Part shown: one piece after another, positions 27,142 through 36,662 of the stretch
Numbering within the stretch: position 1 is the stretch's first letter
Layout of the letters: each line of letters begins with the position of its first letter
Assembly: GCF_000420845.1 (NCBI RefSeq)
Contig: NZ_ATVS01000010.1
Coordinates: forward strand, 53,492-117,491
DNA from: Butyrivibrio sp. AE3009
GTDB taxonomy: Bacteria; Bacillota; Clostridia; Lachnospirales; Lachnospiraceae
Direction of reading: 5' to 3'
DNA: 64,000 bases
Program-made: the position numbers and the translations under genes
The notes under the pieces: model-generated
Seen by the model: the letters and a program-made list of their open reading frames with translations, nothing else
What the model was told of the DNA's origin: nothing
Databases searched by the model: none

Positions 27142-27681
27142 ATGTCACGAATTGGAAAAATGCCAATCGCAGTTCCTGCTGGTGTAACAGTAGAAGTTGC
27201 AGAAAATAATAAGGTGACTGTAAAGGGACCTAAGGGTACCCTTACAAGAGTTTTCCCTGCAGAGATTCTTTTCGAGCAGGGCGACGGACAGATCGAGGTT
27301 AAGAGACCTGACGATCAGAAGAAGACAAGAGCTTTACACGGCCTTTCAAGAAGCCTTCTCAACAACATGGTTGTTGGTGTAACAGATGGTTTTGAGAAAA
27401 AGCTTGAGGTAAACGGTGTAGGTTACAGGGCTGCTAAGAATGGCAAGACACTCTCTCTTACACTTGGTTATTCACATCCTGTAGAACTTGAAGATCCTGA
27501 GGGAATCGAGACAGTTGTAGAGGGACAGGTAATCACAGTTAAGGGTATCGACAAAGAGGCGGTTGGCCAGCACGCTGCAATCATCAGAGAGAAGAGAGCT
27601 CCCGAGCCTTATAAGGGCAAAGGAATCAAGTATTCTGATGAGGTTATCAAGCGTAAAGTTGGTAAGACCGGTAAGAAATAA
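27142..27681 (+). CDS. rplF: Ribosomal protein L6
   Basis: 179 residues. [20 protein letters not shown] and the C-terminal [20 protein letters not shown] are typical. L6 lies near the factor-binding site of the 50S subunit. Gap to rpsH is 15 bp with GGAGG before the ATG. Confidence 0.99.
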   Translation: MSRIGKMPIAVPAGVTVEVAENNKVTVKGPKGTLTRVFPAEILFEQGDGQIEVKRPDDQKKTRALHGLSRSLLNNMVVGVTDGFEKKLEVNGVGYRAAKNGKTLSLTLGYSHPVELEDPEGIETVVEGQVITVKGIDKEAVGQHAAIIREKRAPEPYKGKGIKYSDEVIKRKVGKTGKK

Positions 27682-27702
27682 TTAAGATAAGGAGAGTGCA
27701 AA

Positions 27703-28071
27703 ATGGTTAGTAAGGAATCAAGACAGAAAATTCGTGTTAAAAAGCACATGAAGATTCGTAATCGTTTCAGCGGCACAGCTGAAAGACCACGTTTAGCAGT
27801 ATTTAGAAGCAATAATCATGTATATGCACAGGTTATTGATGATGTTGCCGGCAAGACACTTGTATCTGCTTCAACTCTTGAAAAAGATATCAAGGCTGAG
27901 CTTAAGAATACAGACGACATTGAAGCAGCAACAAAGGTTGGAGACGTTGTTGCAAAGAGAGCTCTTGAGAAGGGCATCAAGGCTGTTGTATTCGACAGAG
28001 GCGGTTATATTTACCACGGCAAGGTTAAGGCTGTTGCCGAGGCTGCCAGAGAAGCTGGCTTGGAATTCTAA
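27703..28071 (+). CDS. rplR: Ribosomal protein L18
   Basis: 122 residues. The basic start [18 protein letters not shown] region and [20 protein letters not shown] mark this 5S rRNA-binding protein. AAGGAGAG precedes the ATG. Confidence 0.98.
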   Translation: MVSKESRQKIRVKKHMKIRNRFSGTAERPRLAVFRSNNHVYAQVIDDVAGKTLVSASTLEKDIKAELKNTDDIEAATKVGDVVAKRALEKGIKAVVFDRGGYIYHGKVKAVAEAAREAGLEF

Positions 28072-28089
28072 GAAGGGAGAACACACAAA

Positions 28090-28599
28090 ATGAAGCGTAA
28101 TATCGTTGATGCAAGTCAGCTCGAATTGACAGATAAAGTTGTAACCATCAAGCGTGTTACAAAGGTTGTTAAGGGTGGACGTAACATGAAGTTCACTGCA
28201 CTCGTAGTAGTTGGTGACAACAATGGACACGTTGGTGTAGGTCTTGGAAAGTCTACTGAAATTCCGGATGCTATCCGTAAGGGTAAGGAAGATGCTACCA
28301 AGAACCTGATCACTGTTCCTCTTGATGAGAACAACTCAATCACACATGATTTTATTGGTAAGTTCGGATCTGCTGAGGTTTTACTTAAGAGATCTCCTGA
28401 AGGTACCGGTATCATCGCTGGTGGTCCCGCTCGTTCCGTATGTGAGCTTGCAGGCATCAGAAATATCAGAACAAAGTCACTTGGTTCAAACAACAAGCAG
28501 AACGTTGTTTATGCTACAATCAATGGCCTTGCTCAGTTAAAGACACCTGAAGAAGTAGCTGCAAAGCGCGGTAAGTCTGTAGCAGAAGTAACCGCATAA
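28090..28599 (+). CDS. rpsE: Ribosomal protein S5
   Basis: 169 residues. KLEDKV-like N-terminus ([20 protein letters not shown]), [20 protein letters not shown] and the late [15 protein letters not shown] are typical. S5 helps decoding accuracy and mRNA unwinding. It begins 18 bp after rplR with GGGAG before the ATG. Confidence 0.99.
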   Translation: MKRNIVDASQLELTDKVVTIKRVTKVVKGGRNMKFTALVVVGDNNGHVGVGLGKSTEIPDAIRKGKEDATKNLITVPLDENNSITHDFIGKFGSAEVLLKRSPEGTGIIAGGPARSVCELAGIRNIRTKSLGSNNKQNVVYATINGLAQLKTPEEVAAKRGKSVAEVTA

Positions 28600-28615
28600 T
28601 AAAAGGAGAAAATCA

Positions 28616-28804
28616 ATGGCAAACGAGAAGAAGCTTAAGATCACATTGGTTAAGTCCACAATTGGAGCTGTTCCTAAGCAGGTAGCTACCGTAAAATCAA
28701 TGGGATTCAAGAAACTTAACAGTTCTGTTGAACTTCCTGACAACTCTGCAACAAGAGGTCAGATTCAGCAGATCAGACACCTTGTAAAGGTTGAAGAGAT
28801 CTAA
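28616..28804 (+). CDS. rpmD: Ribosomal protein L30
   Basis: 62 residues. KLKITLVKSTIGAVPKQVAT and RGQIQQIRHLVKVEE are diagnostic of bacterial L30. AAAAGGAG precedes the ATG. A ~150-nt gap with a possible promoter follows. Confidence 0.98.
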   Translation: MANEKKLKITLVKSTIGAVPKQVATVKSMGFKKLNSSVELPDNSATRGQIQQIRHLVKVEEI

Positions 28805-28867
28805 TATCGTTTTGGTACAAAATTAACGGTAATAGAAAATTTTTGTAAATAAAATTTCATCCGGGAC

Positions 28868-28896
28868 TGTTTTACTGTATGCAAGTGGTGTATAAT
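28868..28896 (+). promoter_or_regulatory. Possible internal promoter before rplO
   Basis: A perfect TATAAT (28891-28896) with a poor -35 (TGTTTT) lies 56 nt upstream of rplO in an unusually long gap. It could boost rplO-secY-adk-map-infA. Confidence 0.4.
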
Positions 28897-28951
28897 AATA
28901 TATGTGCTGCGTTGAGCGTACAAAGTCCCGGCATCTATAAGGAGGAATATC

Positions 28952-29392
28952 ATGGAATTATCCAACTTAAGACCTGCTGAGGGTTCTGTACAGAGCGATA
29001 ATTTTAGAAGAGGTCGTGGCCATGGTTCAGGAAATGGCAAGACCGCTGGTAAGGGACACAAGGGTCAGAAGGCTCGTTCTGGTGCTCCCAGACCTGGTTT
29101 CGAAGGTGGTCAGATGCCACTGTTCAGAAGACTTCCTAAGAGAGGCTTCAAGAACATCAACCATAAGAATATCGTAGGCATCAATCTTAGCGCACTTGAA
29201 GTATTTGATAACGGAGCAGTTGTCGATATTCAGGCACTCAAGGATCAGGGAATCATCAAGAAAGAACTTGACGGCGTGAAGATCCTCGGCAACGGAGAAT
29301 TTACTAAGAAGCTTACGGTTAAGGCTAATGCGTTCAGCGCATCTGCTAAGGAGAAGATCGAGGCTCTTGGTGGAACAACAGAGGTGATCTAA
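28952..29392 (+). CDS. rplO: Ribosomal protein L15
   Basis: 146 residues. [20 protein letters not shown] and [19 protein letters not shown] are typical of this late 50S assembly protein. AAGGAGG lies 10 nt before the ATG. The gap to secY is only 2 bp. Confidence 0.99.
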   Translation: MELSNLRPAEGSVQSDNFRRGRGHGSGNGKTAGKGHKGQKARSGAPRPGFEGGQMPLFRRLPKRGFKNINHKNIVGINLSALEVFDNGAVVDIQALKDQGIIKKELDGVKILGNGEFTKKLTVKANAFSASAKEKIEALGGTTEVI

Positions 29393-29394
29393 TA

Positions 29395-30714
29395 ATGTTT
29401 AAGTCCCTAATGAATGCATTAAAAGTCAGAGAATTAAGAGTAAAGATCCTTTTCACAATTGCGATGCTCGCAGTTATAAGACTTGGATCTGCGGTACCGG
29501 TTCCCGGTATGAATGTCTCAGTATTCCAGAATTGGTTTAAGAGCCTTTCAAGCAGCGATTCTTTTGGCTTCATGGATCGATTCACCGGTGGATCCTTTGA
29601 GAACATGTCAATCCTGGCACTCAATATCACACCGTACATTACTTCATCCATTATTATCCAGCTTCTCACAATTGCAATTCCCAAGTTTGAGGAATGGCAG
29701 AGAGATGGTGAGGATGGAAGAAAGAAGCTTACAGCACTCACAAGATATGTGACTGTAGCACTTGCTTTGATCGAGTCCATTGCAATGGCTATTGGTTTTT
29801 ACAGAAATCAAGGCTTCCTCACAGAGCAGTCAATCTTCCTGGTAATCCAGGTTGTTGTAGCTCTTACAGCCGGCAGTGCATTCCTGATGTGGATTGGTGA
29901 AAGAATCACAGAAAATGGGGTTGGAAACGGTATATCTATAGTTCTGACTATCAACATTCTTTCAAGAATGCCGTCAGATTTCAAGGCGCTTTACGATCAG
30001 TTCGTAAGCGGCAAGCCTATTGCAAGGGGAGTTGTATCAGGCATTATCATTATTGCAGTAGTTGTTGCGATGGTTGTAATGGTAGTTCTTCTTAACGGCG
30101 CTGAGCGCAGAATTCCTGTTCAGTATGCTAAGAAGATTCAGGGAAGAAAGACTTACGGTGGAAACCGTTCCGAGATTCCTCTGAAAGTCAATACAGCCGG
30201 CGTTATGCCAATCATTTTTGCAATGTCTCTGTTCCAGTTCCCTATTATAATCACGCAGCTTGTTGGTTATAAAGGAACAGGATTCTGGGGTAAGTTCGTT
30301 GCATATTTGAATCAGAGCAACTGGTGCAATCCTAACCATTGGAATTATTCAATCGGTTTAATTGTTTATATTTTATTGTTGATCTTCTTTGCTTATTTCT
30401 ATACTTCAATCACTTTCAATCCGATTGAGATTGCAGAGAACATGAAGAAGCAGGGTGGATTCATCCCGGGAATCAGACCTGGTAAGCCTACCAGCGAGTA
30501 CCTTAACAACATTCTGAACTACATCATTTTCATTGGAGCATGCGGACTCACCATCGTTGGTGTACTTCCTATCTTCTTCAATGGTATGTTCGGAGCTAAG
30601 GTTTCCTTCGGCGGCACCAGCCTTATCATCGTAGTAAGCGTTATCTTAGAGACAATCAAGCAGATTGAATCTCAGATGCTCGTTAGAAACTACAAGGGAT
30701 TCCTTGAAGATTGA
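29395..30714 (+). CDS. secY: Protein translocase subunit SecY
   Basis: 439 residues with ten predicted membrane helices, normal for SecY, the channel of the Sec translocon. The first helix region (ILFTIAMLAVIRLGSAVPVP), the plug, and the cytoplasmic loop GAERRIPVQYAKK are all recognisable. The ATG lies 2 bp after rplO and depends on its translation. A strong terminator follows. Confidence 0.99.
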   Translation: MFKSLMNALKVRELRVKILFTIAMLAVIRLGSAVPVPGMNVSVFQNWFKSLSSSDSFGFMDRFTGGSFENMSILALNITPYITSSIIIQLLTIAIPKFEEWQRDGEDGRKKLTALTRYVTVALALIESIAMAIGFYRNQGFLTEQSIFLVIQVVVALTAGSAFLMWIGERITENGVGNGISIVLTINILSRMPSDFKALYDQFVSGKPIARGVVSGIIIIAVVVAMVVMVVLLNGAERRIPVQYAKKIQGRKTYGGNRSEIPLKVNTAGVMPIIFAMSLFQFPIIITQLVGYKGTGFWGKFVAYLNQSNWCNPNHWNYSIGLIVYILLLIFFAYFYTSITFNPIEIAENMKKQGGFIPGIRPGKPTSEYLNNILNYIIFIGACGLTIVGVLPIFFNGMFGAKVSFGGTSLIIVVSVILETIKQIESQMLVRNYKGFLED

Positions 30715-30731
30715 TTACTAAAAACAATATG

Positions 30732-30774
30732 AGGTTTCAGGATTTGCTTATGTAAATCCTGAAACCTTTTTTGT
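30732..30774 (+). terminator. Intrinsic terminator after secY
   Basis: A perfect 14-bp stem (30732-30745 with 30754-30767) with an 8-nt loop is followed by TTTTTTG. It separates secY from adk, so adk-map-infA probably have their own promoter. Confidence 0.93.
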
Positions 30775-30866
30775 TCTATCTCTTTTTCTATGGAAAAGTT
30801 TGTGATAACATAGTTAGTTGTGAGGTTTTTTCGAAAAATAATAGGAAAAGAGAAGGAAACACAAGT

Positions 30867-31511
30867 ATGAAAATTATTATGTTGGGTGCACCCGGAGCGG
30901 GAAAAGGTACACAGGCTCAGATGATCGCGGATAAATACAATATCCCCCACATCTCTACAGGAGATATTTTCAGAGCTAATATCAAGAATGGAACAGAGCT
31001 TGGCAAGAAGGCCAAGGAGTATATGGACAAGGGACTTCTTGTTCCCGATGAGCTCACAGTTGAGCTTCTCCTTGACAGAGTTGCCAATGAGGATTGCAAG
31101 GACGGCTATGTTCTTGATGGATTTCCACGTACTATTCCCCAGGCTGACGTTCTGGATGCAGAACTCACCAAGCTTGGTGACAAAGTAGATTTTGCTGTAA
31201 ATGTAGACGTTCCCGACGAGAACATCGTTCGCAGAATGTCAGGAAGAAGAGCCTGCCTTAAGTGCGGTGCTACTTACCATATTGAGCACATTCCTCCGAA
31301 GCAGGAAGGAATCTGTGATAAATGCGGAAGCGAGCTTGTTTTGAGAGCGGATGATGCGCCTGAGACAGTTCAGAACAGATTGTCCGTTTATCATGAGCAG
31401 ACTCAGCCACTTATTGATTATTATGACAAGAAGGGCATTTTAAGAACCGTAGACGGAACAAAGGATATGAAGGACGTATTTGATGCTATCGTCGACATTC
31501 TTAATGCATAA
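30867..31511 (+). CDS. adk: Adenylate kinase
   Basis: 214 residues from ATG 30867 ([19 protein letters not shown]), chosen because the P-loop GAPGAGKGT must be near the N-terminus and GAAGGAAA precedes it. The lid domain carries a four-Cys zinc site (CLKCG and CDKCG), as in Gram-positive enzymes. It converts ATP and AMP to two ADP. A longer upstream frame to 30771 lies across the secY terminator and is rejected. Confidence 0.97.
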   Translation: MKIIMLGAPGAGKGTQAQMIADKYNIPHISTGDIFRANIKNGTELGKKAKEYMDKGLLVPDELTVELLLDRVANEDCKDGYVLDGFPRTIPQADVLDAELTKLGDKVDFAVNVDVPDENIVRRMSGRRACLKCGATYHIEHIPPKQEGICDKCGSELVLRADDAPETVQNRLSVYHEQTQPLIDYYDKKGILRTVDGTKDMKDVFDAIVDILNA

Positions 31512-31529
31512 GATTTCGGTACATACCAT

Positions 31530-32282
31530 ATGGCTATAACAATTAAAAGCGATGAAGAATTGGAACTGATGAGGAAGTCGGGACATCTTTTGGCTAAGGT
31601 TCATGAAGAACTCCATGCCGCCGTAAGACCCGGTATCTCAACTCAGGAGCTTGACGAGATTGGCGAGAGGACAATCAGGGCATTGGGAGGCATTCCCAAC
31701 TGCAAGGACTATGAAGGATTTCCTGCAGCCGTGTGTATATCAGTCAATGATGAAGTTGTCCATGGAATACCCAGTAAGGACAGGATTCTTAAGGAGGGTG
31801 ATATAGTCACCTTCGATACGGGACTTATCTATAAGGGATACCATTCGGATGCGGCCAGGACCTGGGGCGTTGGCAAGATCTCAGATGAGGCTCAGAAGCT
31901 AATTGATGTTACCAGAGAGAGCTTTTTTGAAGGAATCAAAAAGGCCAGGGCCGGCAACAGGCTTCATGAGATTTCAAATGCGATAGATGCTTATATTAAG
32001 CCCTACGGCTACGGCATAGTCAGAGAACTGACGGGACACGGTATAGGAACGAGCCTGCATGAAGAGCCCAACGTACCTAATTTCAGACAATGGCGCAGGG
32101 GCGTCAAACTGAAGAAGGGAATGACGATCTGCGTAGAGCCCATGATCACCATGGGACAGCGATATGTAGGATGGCTGGACGATGAATGGACAGTGGTAAC
32201 TGTTGACGGATCGCTGGCTGCACATTATGAAAATACCATCGCCATAACAGATGGTGAACCGGAGATATTGACAATAGTGTAA
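31530..32282 (+). CDS. map: Methionine aminopeptidase, type I
   Basis: 250 residues, normal length. The five metal ligands are visible: the aspartates in FDTG and SDAARTWG, the histidine in TGHGIG, and the glutamates in CVEPM and HYENTIA. It removes the initiator methionine from new proteins. It follows adk by 18 bp, with a weak ribosome site. Confidence 0.98.
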   Translation: MAITIKSDEELELMRKSGHLLAKVHEELHAAVRPGISTQELDEIGERTIRALGGIPNCKDYEGFPAAVCISVNDEVVHGIPSKDRILKEGDIVTFDTGLIYKGYHSDAARTWGVGKISDEAQKLIDVTRESFFEGIKKARAGNRLHEISNAIDAYIKPYGYGIVRELTGHGIGTSLHEEPNVPNFRQWRRGVKLKKGMTICVEPMITMGQRYVGWLDDEWTVVTVDGSLAAHYENTIAITDGEPEILTIV

Positions 32283-32333
32283 GCATAGGATATTATGCTA
32301 TTCGGGTTTTTGATTAGATTAAGGAGGAAAAAG

Positions 32334-32552
32334 ATGTCAAAGGCTGATGTAATTGAAATTGAAGGAAAAGTTATCGAGAAGCTTCCCAACACCATGTTCC
32401 AGGTAGAGCTTGAGAACGGCCATGTTGTTTTAGCTCATATCAGTGGTAAACTTAGACAGAATTTCATCAGAATTTTGCCCGGTGACAAAGTAACACTTGA
32501 GCTGTCACCTTACGATCTTACCAAGGGCAGAATCATCTGGAGAGATAAATAA
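32334..32552 (+). CDS. infA: Translation initiation factor IF-1
   Basis: 72 residues from ATG 32334 behind AAGGAGG; upstream in-frame residues to 32295 are not part of the family. [18 protein letters not shown] and [15 protein letters not shown] are diagnostic of this OB-fold factor. rpmJ normally follows at once; here it lies 2.8 kb further on behind two unrelated genes. Confidence 0.98.
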   Translation: MSKADVIEIEGKVIEKLPNTMFQVELENGHVVLAHISGKLRQNFIRILPGDKVTLELSPYDLTKGRIIWRDK

Positions 32553-32569
32553 TATATCGAAATATAAGA

Positions 32570-32610
32570 CGGCATCGGATATCAAGGTATCTGATGCCGC
32601 TTTTTTATTT
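32570..32610 (+). terminator. Intrinsic terminator after infA
   Basis: A 12-bp stem (32570-32581 with 32588-32599) is followed by CTTTTTTATTT. It ends the spc transcript before the convergent aldo/keto reductase gene. Confidence 0.93.
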
Positions 32611-32614
32611 CATA

Positions 32615-33607
32615 TTAAGATCTGCATATTTCGTCGATCGCATTCAGTTCTTCCTGTGAAAAGACTGTATTTTCAATTGCTTTTATGTTATCAAGAATCT
32701 GAGATGGTTTGGATGCACCTATCAAAACCGATGTAATATAGTCGTCTTTAAGATCCCAGGCAAGAGCCATTTCTGCAAGAGTCTGATTTCTTCTTTTGGC
32801 TATTTCATTAAGTGCCCTTATCTGTCCGAGTTTTTCTTCGGTCAGCTGACCTTCCTTAAGGAAACGACCATCGGTACGGATTCTGCTGTCTTCAGGAATT
32901 CCGTCAAGGTATCTGTTTGTCAGAAGTCCCTGTGCAAGAGGAGAGAAGCAGATGATTCCTTTGCCGAGCTTTTTTGAAGTCTCCTTAAGACCGTTCTTTT
33001 CTATGCTTCTGTCGAAGATGCTGTAGCGATTCTGGTTGATGATGAAGGGCACCTTTAGATCCTCGAGGATCTTAGTGGCTTTTTCAAGTGTCTGTCCATC
33101 ATAGTTGGAAAGGCCGGCATACAATGCTTTACCGCTGTGGACAATCTGGGACAGTGCATTCATGGTCTCTTCCAGAGGCGTCTCAGGATCCATTCTGTGG
33201 TGATAGAATATGTCTACATAATCAAGCCCCATGCGCATCAGCGACTGATCAAGGCTTGCGATCAGGTATTTGCGGCTTCCGAAGTTTCCGTAAGGACCGG
33301 GCCACATGTCATAGCCTGCCTTGGTTGAGATAATAAGCTCATCCCTGTAGGGCCGGAAGTATTCCTTCATGATCTTGCCCAGGTTGGTCTCAGCGCTGCC
33401 GGGCTGAGGGCCGTAGTTATTTGCCAGGTCAAAATGCGTGATACCTTTGTCAAAAGCGGTTTTACACATCTCTACCATGTTTTCGTAATTTCCTGTATCC
33501 CCAAAATTGTGCCAGAAGCCCAGAGAAACGGCGGGAAGGAGCAATCCGCTTTTGCCGCATCTGTTGTATTTCATTGTGTCATATCGTTTTTCGCTTGCTC
33601 TATACAT
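32615..33607 (-). CDS. Aldo/keto reductase
   Basis: 330 residues on the minus strand. The catalytic tetrad can be traced: Asp and Tyr in FDLANNYGP, Lys in ISTKAGYD, His in FYHHRMD. The layout resembles the YghZ/L-glyceraldehyde 3-phosphate reductase or potassium-channel beta-subunit-like group (AKR family 14), NADPH-dependent. AGAAGGAGG lies 10 nt before the ATG. It is convergent with infA and divergent from the uracil permease, an insertion between infA and rpmJ. Confidence 0.9.
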   Translation of the reverse strand: MYRASEKRYDTMKYNRCGKSGLLLPAVSLGFWHNFGDTGNYENMVEMCKTAFDKGITHFDLANNYGPQPGSAETNLGKIMKEYFRPYRDELIISTKAGYDMWPGPYGNFGSRKYLIASLDQSLMRMGLDYVDIFYHHRMDPETPLEETMNALSQIVHSGKALYAGLSNYDGQTLEKATKILEDLKVPFIINQNRYSIFDRSIEKNGLKETSKKLGKGIICFSPLAQGLLTNRYLDGIPEDSRIRTDGRFLKEGQLTEEKLGQIRALNEIAKRRNQTLAEMALAWDLKDDYITSVLIGASKPSQILDNIKAIENTVFSQEELNAIDEICRS

Positions 33608-33698
33608 TGTGTTTTAACCTCCTTCTAACATTGTAATATTGAAGATAAATACAAGAAAGTAAAAAAGGTGAAAATTATAAGCAAATTTAATCAAAATC

Positions 33699-33707
33699 TG
33701 TTATAAT
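33699..33707 (+). promoter_or_regulatory. Extended -10 element before the uracil permease
   Basis: TGT-TATAAT (33699-33707) without a recognisable -35, 30 nt before the leader hairpin. Confidence 0.5.
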
Positions 33708-33737
33708 CTTTAACGGTTGAAAATTAAATATGTTTCA

Positions 33738-33780
33738 GTTGTCGCAAAGAGGCTTGGGGAAGCCGTTTTGGCGATGACAA
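33738..33780 (+). promoter_or_regulatory. Leader hairpin of the permease gene, PyrR-site-like
   Basis: A stem with arms GTTGTC.. and ..GACAA encloses GGCTT-GGGG-AAGCC, with AAAGAGGCTTGG on the 5' side that resembles the AGAGAGGCU loop bound by PyrR in pyrimidine operons. It ends right at the GGAGGAG ribosome site, so it could control translation by pyrimidine level. The match is only partial. Confidence 0.45.
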
Positions 33781-33792
33781 GGAGGAGAAGCT

Positions 33793-35175
33793 ATGGGAGA
33801 AAAAAGACAGGCTATTTATGACGCTACAACGCTGGGGAAGCCTAAGATGGCGCTGCTTGGATTACAGCACATGTTCGCTATGTTTGGGGCTACTATTCTT
33901 GTTCCGATTCTGGTCAACGGTTATTTTAACGGAGAAGGCCTTTCGGTACAGGTAACACTTTTATTTGCAGGACTTGGTACACTTCTTTTTCATTTATGTT
34001 CTAAATTCAAGGTTCCGGCTTTTCTGGGATCATCATTTGCATTTCTTGGCGGATTCGCCACTGTTGCCAACTTAAATACAGGTAAATATGCTGAAATGAC
34101 TTACGGGGAGAAACTTCCTTATGCATGCGGAGGTATCGTAGTTGCAGGACTTTTATATCTTGTTCTTGCACTTGTTATCAAGCTTGTGGGAGTTAAAAAG
34201 GTAATGCACTTCCTTCCACCTGTAGTTACAGGACCTATAATCATCTGCATCGGTCTTTCACTGGCACCTTCTGCTGTTAACAATGCATCCGTTAACTGGC
34301 CTTTGGCTCTGGTTGCTCTTGCGGTTGTTATCGGATTCAATATCTGGGGCAAGGGAATGCTCAGAATTATTCCTATTCTTCTGGGTGTTGTTATCTCTTA
34401 TGTTGTTGCTCTTGGACTTCAGGCAATAGGCTTTACCAATGCAGACGGCAGCGCTATCATCGATTTTGCACCTATCGCATCAGCAAGCTGGGTTGGACTT
34501 CCTCCCTTTGTACTTGCTAAGTTCGATATCACTGCTATTCTTGTAATGGCACCTATCGCAATTGCTACCATGATGGAGCACGTTGGAGATATTTCTGCTA
34601 TTTCCGCTACTACAGACAGAAACTTCATTGAAGACCCCGGTCTTCACAGAACTTTGCTCGGAGACGGCCTTGCTACAGCTCTTGCTGGAATGTTCGGCGG
34701 ACCTGCCAATACAACATACGGTGAGAACACAGGCGTTCTTGAGCTGTCCAAGGTATATGATCCCAAGGTTGTAAGACTTGCAGCATGCTACGCTATCGTG
34801 ATCAGCTTCATTCCCAAGCTGGCTGACATCATCGGCACAATGCCTACTGCCATCATCGGCGGTATCAGCTTCGTTTTATACGGAATGATCTCTGCTATCG
34901 GTGTTCGCAACGTAGTTGAGAACAAGGTTGACTTCACTAAGTCAAGAAACCTCATTGTAGCAGCAGTTATCCTGGTATCAGGACTTGGCTTCTCAAACGG
35001 AATCACCTTTGAGATCGCAGGCACATCCATTACACTTACATCTCTTGCAATCGCTGCACTTCTTGGAATCATCTTAAATGCAGTACTTCCCGGAAATGAT
35101 TACGACTTTGGCGTAAATCACCAGGGCGATATCAACAGAGGCGTAAGCTTCAACAATCATGAAAATGTAGGATGA
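33793..35175 (+). CDS. Uracil/xanthine permease (NCS2 family)
   Basis: 460 residues with 12-14 membrane helices. GLQHMFAMFGATILVPIL at the N-terminus and the substrate-site motif FGGPANTTYGENTGVLELSK are typical of UraA/PyrP uracil permeases. It imports uracil with protons for salvage. GGAGGAG lies before the ATG, next to a hairpin that may respond to pyrimidines. It lies between infA and rpmJ and ends with no clear terminator. Confidence 0.9.
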   Translation: MGEKRQAIYDATTLGKPKMALLGLQHMFAMFGATILVPILVNGYFNGEGLSVQVTLLFAGLGTLLFHLCSKFKVPAFLGSSFAFLGGFATVANLNTGKYAEMTYGEKLPYACGGIVVAGLLYLVLALVIKLVGVKKVMHFLPPVVTGPIIICIGLSLAPSAVNNASVNWPLALVALAVVIGFNIWGKGMLRIIPILLGVVISYVVALGLQAIGFTNADGSAIIDFAPIASASWVGLPPFVLAKFDITAILVMAPIAIATMMEHVGDISAISATTDRNFIEDPGLHRTLLGDGLATALAGMFGGPANTTYGENTGVLELSKVYDPKVVRLAACYAIVISFIPKLADIIGTMPTAIIGGISFVLYGMISAIGVRNVVENKVDFTKSRNLIVAAVILVSGLGFSNGITFEIAGTSITLTSLAIAALLGIILNAVLPGNDYDFGVNHQGDINRGVSFNNHENVG

Positions 35176-35213
35176 CAAATCGTAAAAATATTGTCCAATA
35201 ATCAAAAAAACAC

Positions 35214-35242
35214 TTGCAAGTTGCTTTTGCTTATGATATAGT
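35214..35242 (+). promoter_or_regulatory. Sigma-A promoter of the rpmJ-alpha operon
   Basis: TTGCAA (35214-35219), a 17-nt spacer and TATAGT (35237-35242). A hairpin AAGAAGGGC/GCCCTTCTT follows at 35261-35285 in the leader. It gives the split alpha operon its own start. Confidence 0.8.
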
Positions 35243-35326
35243 GTTAGATGGTCTTTTTAGAAGAAGGGCGTATTATGCCCTTCTTTAGGTATTACATGCT
35301 TTTTACCATGCAGGAAAGGAGTAACG

Positions 35327-35440
35327 ATGAAAGTTAGGTCTTCTGTTAAGCCTATGTGCGAAAAGTGCAAGGTTATTAAGAGAAAGGGCGTAATCAGAGT
35401 AATCTGTGACAACCCTAAGCACAAACAGAGACAGGGTTAA
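35327..35440 (+). CDS. rpmJ: Ribosomal protein L36
   Basis: 37 residues: [20 protein letters not shown] followed by a Cys and His (ICDNPKHKQ), the zinc-binding form with CxxC, C and H. It is short but certain. AAAGGAG precedes the ATG. It is separated from infA by two inserted genes but keeps its place before rpsM. Confidence 0.98.
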   Translation: MKVRSSVKPMCEKCKVIKRKGVIRVICDNPKHKQRQG

Positions 35441-35470
35441 TTCGAGCCGTTTTCGGATTACTTTTTGATA

Positions 35471-35575
35471 CCAATGTGTATTGGAGAGTCGGATTAAACT
35501 TTGTCCGATTGGGTCGCGAAATTCTTTTTTGACCCCAATCAAACAAGTAACAGCTCCGCGTAAATAAGTCGGAGC
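35471..35575 (+). promoter_or_regulatory. Hairpin array between rpmJ and rpsM
   Basis: Four hairpins: CCAAT-GTGT-ATTGG (35471-35484), TCGGA/TCCGA (35489-35508), ATTGGG/CCCAAT (35508-35539) and GCTCCG/CGGAGC (35553-35575). This ~195-nt gap before the alpha genes may be a regulatory leader (S4 is the known repressor of the alpha operon in E. coli), but no ligand can be named. Confidence 0.5.
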
Positions 35576-35635
35576 AAGAGGAGTAAAGCTTCTCATATCA
35601 GTAAATTATTTATTTTTTCAAATGGAGGAATTAAA

Positions 35636-36004
35636 ATGGCTCGTATTGCAGGTGTAGATTTACCTAGAGATAAGCGAGTAGAGATCGGTTTGACATACAT
35701 CTACGGTATTGGTAGAACAAGCTCAAACAAGATTCTCGAAACAGCAAAAGTAAATCCGGACACACGTGTTCGTGATCTTACAGACGAAGAAGTAAAGAGA
35801 ATTGCCGAGATCATCGGTAACGACTACGAAGTAGAAGGTGACCTTAGAAGAGAAGTTGCCATGAACATCAAGAGACTCACAGAGATCGGATGCTTCAGAG
35901 GTATGCGTCACAGAAGAGGACTTCCTTGCCGTGGTCAGAGAACTAAGACAAACGCAAGAACAAGAAAAGGACCAAAGAGAACAATCGCTAACAAGAAGAA
36001 ATAA
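35636..36004 (+). CDS. rpsM: Ribosomal protein S13
   Basis: 122 residues. [20 protein letters not shown] and the basic tail [19 protein letters not shown] are typical. S13 contacts the P-site tRNA and S19 in the 30S head. GGAGG lies before the ATG. Confidence 0.99.
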   Translation: MARIAGVDLPRDKRVEIGLTYIYGIGRTSSNKILETAKVNPDTRVRDLTDEEVKRIAEIIGNDYEVEGDLRREVAMNIKRLTEIGCFRGMRHRRGLPCRGQRTKTNARTRKGPKRTIANKKK

Positions 36005-36103
36005 TTTTTTTCGTGAGCTTTTGTATCATATAAGCTTGTGCATGGCGGGCTTAGAAGTAACATTATAACTAGTATTTATAGGAAGAAAGTAGGTTAGTTT
36101 AAA

Positions 36104-36514
36104 ATGGCAAATCAGAAATCATCTTCAGCTGCAAAGAAGGCAGCTGCAAAGAAACGTGTCAAGAAAAACGTTGAACACGGACAGGCACACATCCAGTCAT
36201 CTTTCAATAACACAATCGTTACATTGACAGATGCTGCAGGAAACGCTCTTAGCTGGGCAAGTGCCGGCGGTCTGGGATTTAAGGGTTCAAGGAAATCTAC
36301 TCCTTATGCTGCACAGGTAGCTGCAGAGACAGCAACTAAGGCTGCTCTTATTCACGGCCTTAAGACTGTTGATGTATTCGTTAAGGGACCCGGTTCAGGA
36401 AGAGAAGCTGCAATCAGAGCTCTCGCTGCAAGTGGTCTTACAGTTACATCTATCACAGACGTAACACCTGTACCTCATAACGGATGCCGCCCACCTAAGC
36501 GTCGTAGAGTATAA
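36104..36514 (+). CDS. rpsK: Ribosomal protein S11
   Basis: 136 residues. [20 protein letters not shown] and the C-terminal [18 protein letters not shown] are diagnostic. The first ~22 residues are an Ala/Lys/Ser-rich extension. S11 lies on the 30S platform near the mRNA exit. The ~100-nt gap after rpsM carries no obvious structure. Confidence 0.99.
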   Translation: MANQKSSSAAKKAAAKKRVKKNVEHGQAHIQSSFNNTIVTLTDAAGNALSWASAGGLGFKGSRKSTPYAAQVAAETATKAALIHGLKTVDVFVKGPGSGREAAIRALAASGLTVTSITDVTPVPHNGCRPPKRRRV

Positions 36515-36662
36515 TCGGGTTTCCGATTTATTCACAGCATCGAGTTACATGTGCATATAAATTTATGATATTAACTCGTTGGACGAAGGTGCAATTATTC
36601 AAAGCATTGTAAACAACATCAGATATCAGGGTATATCTGAGTAAAAGAAAGGAGCCAACAAA

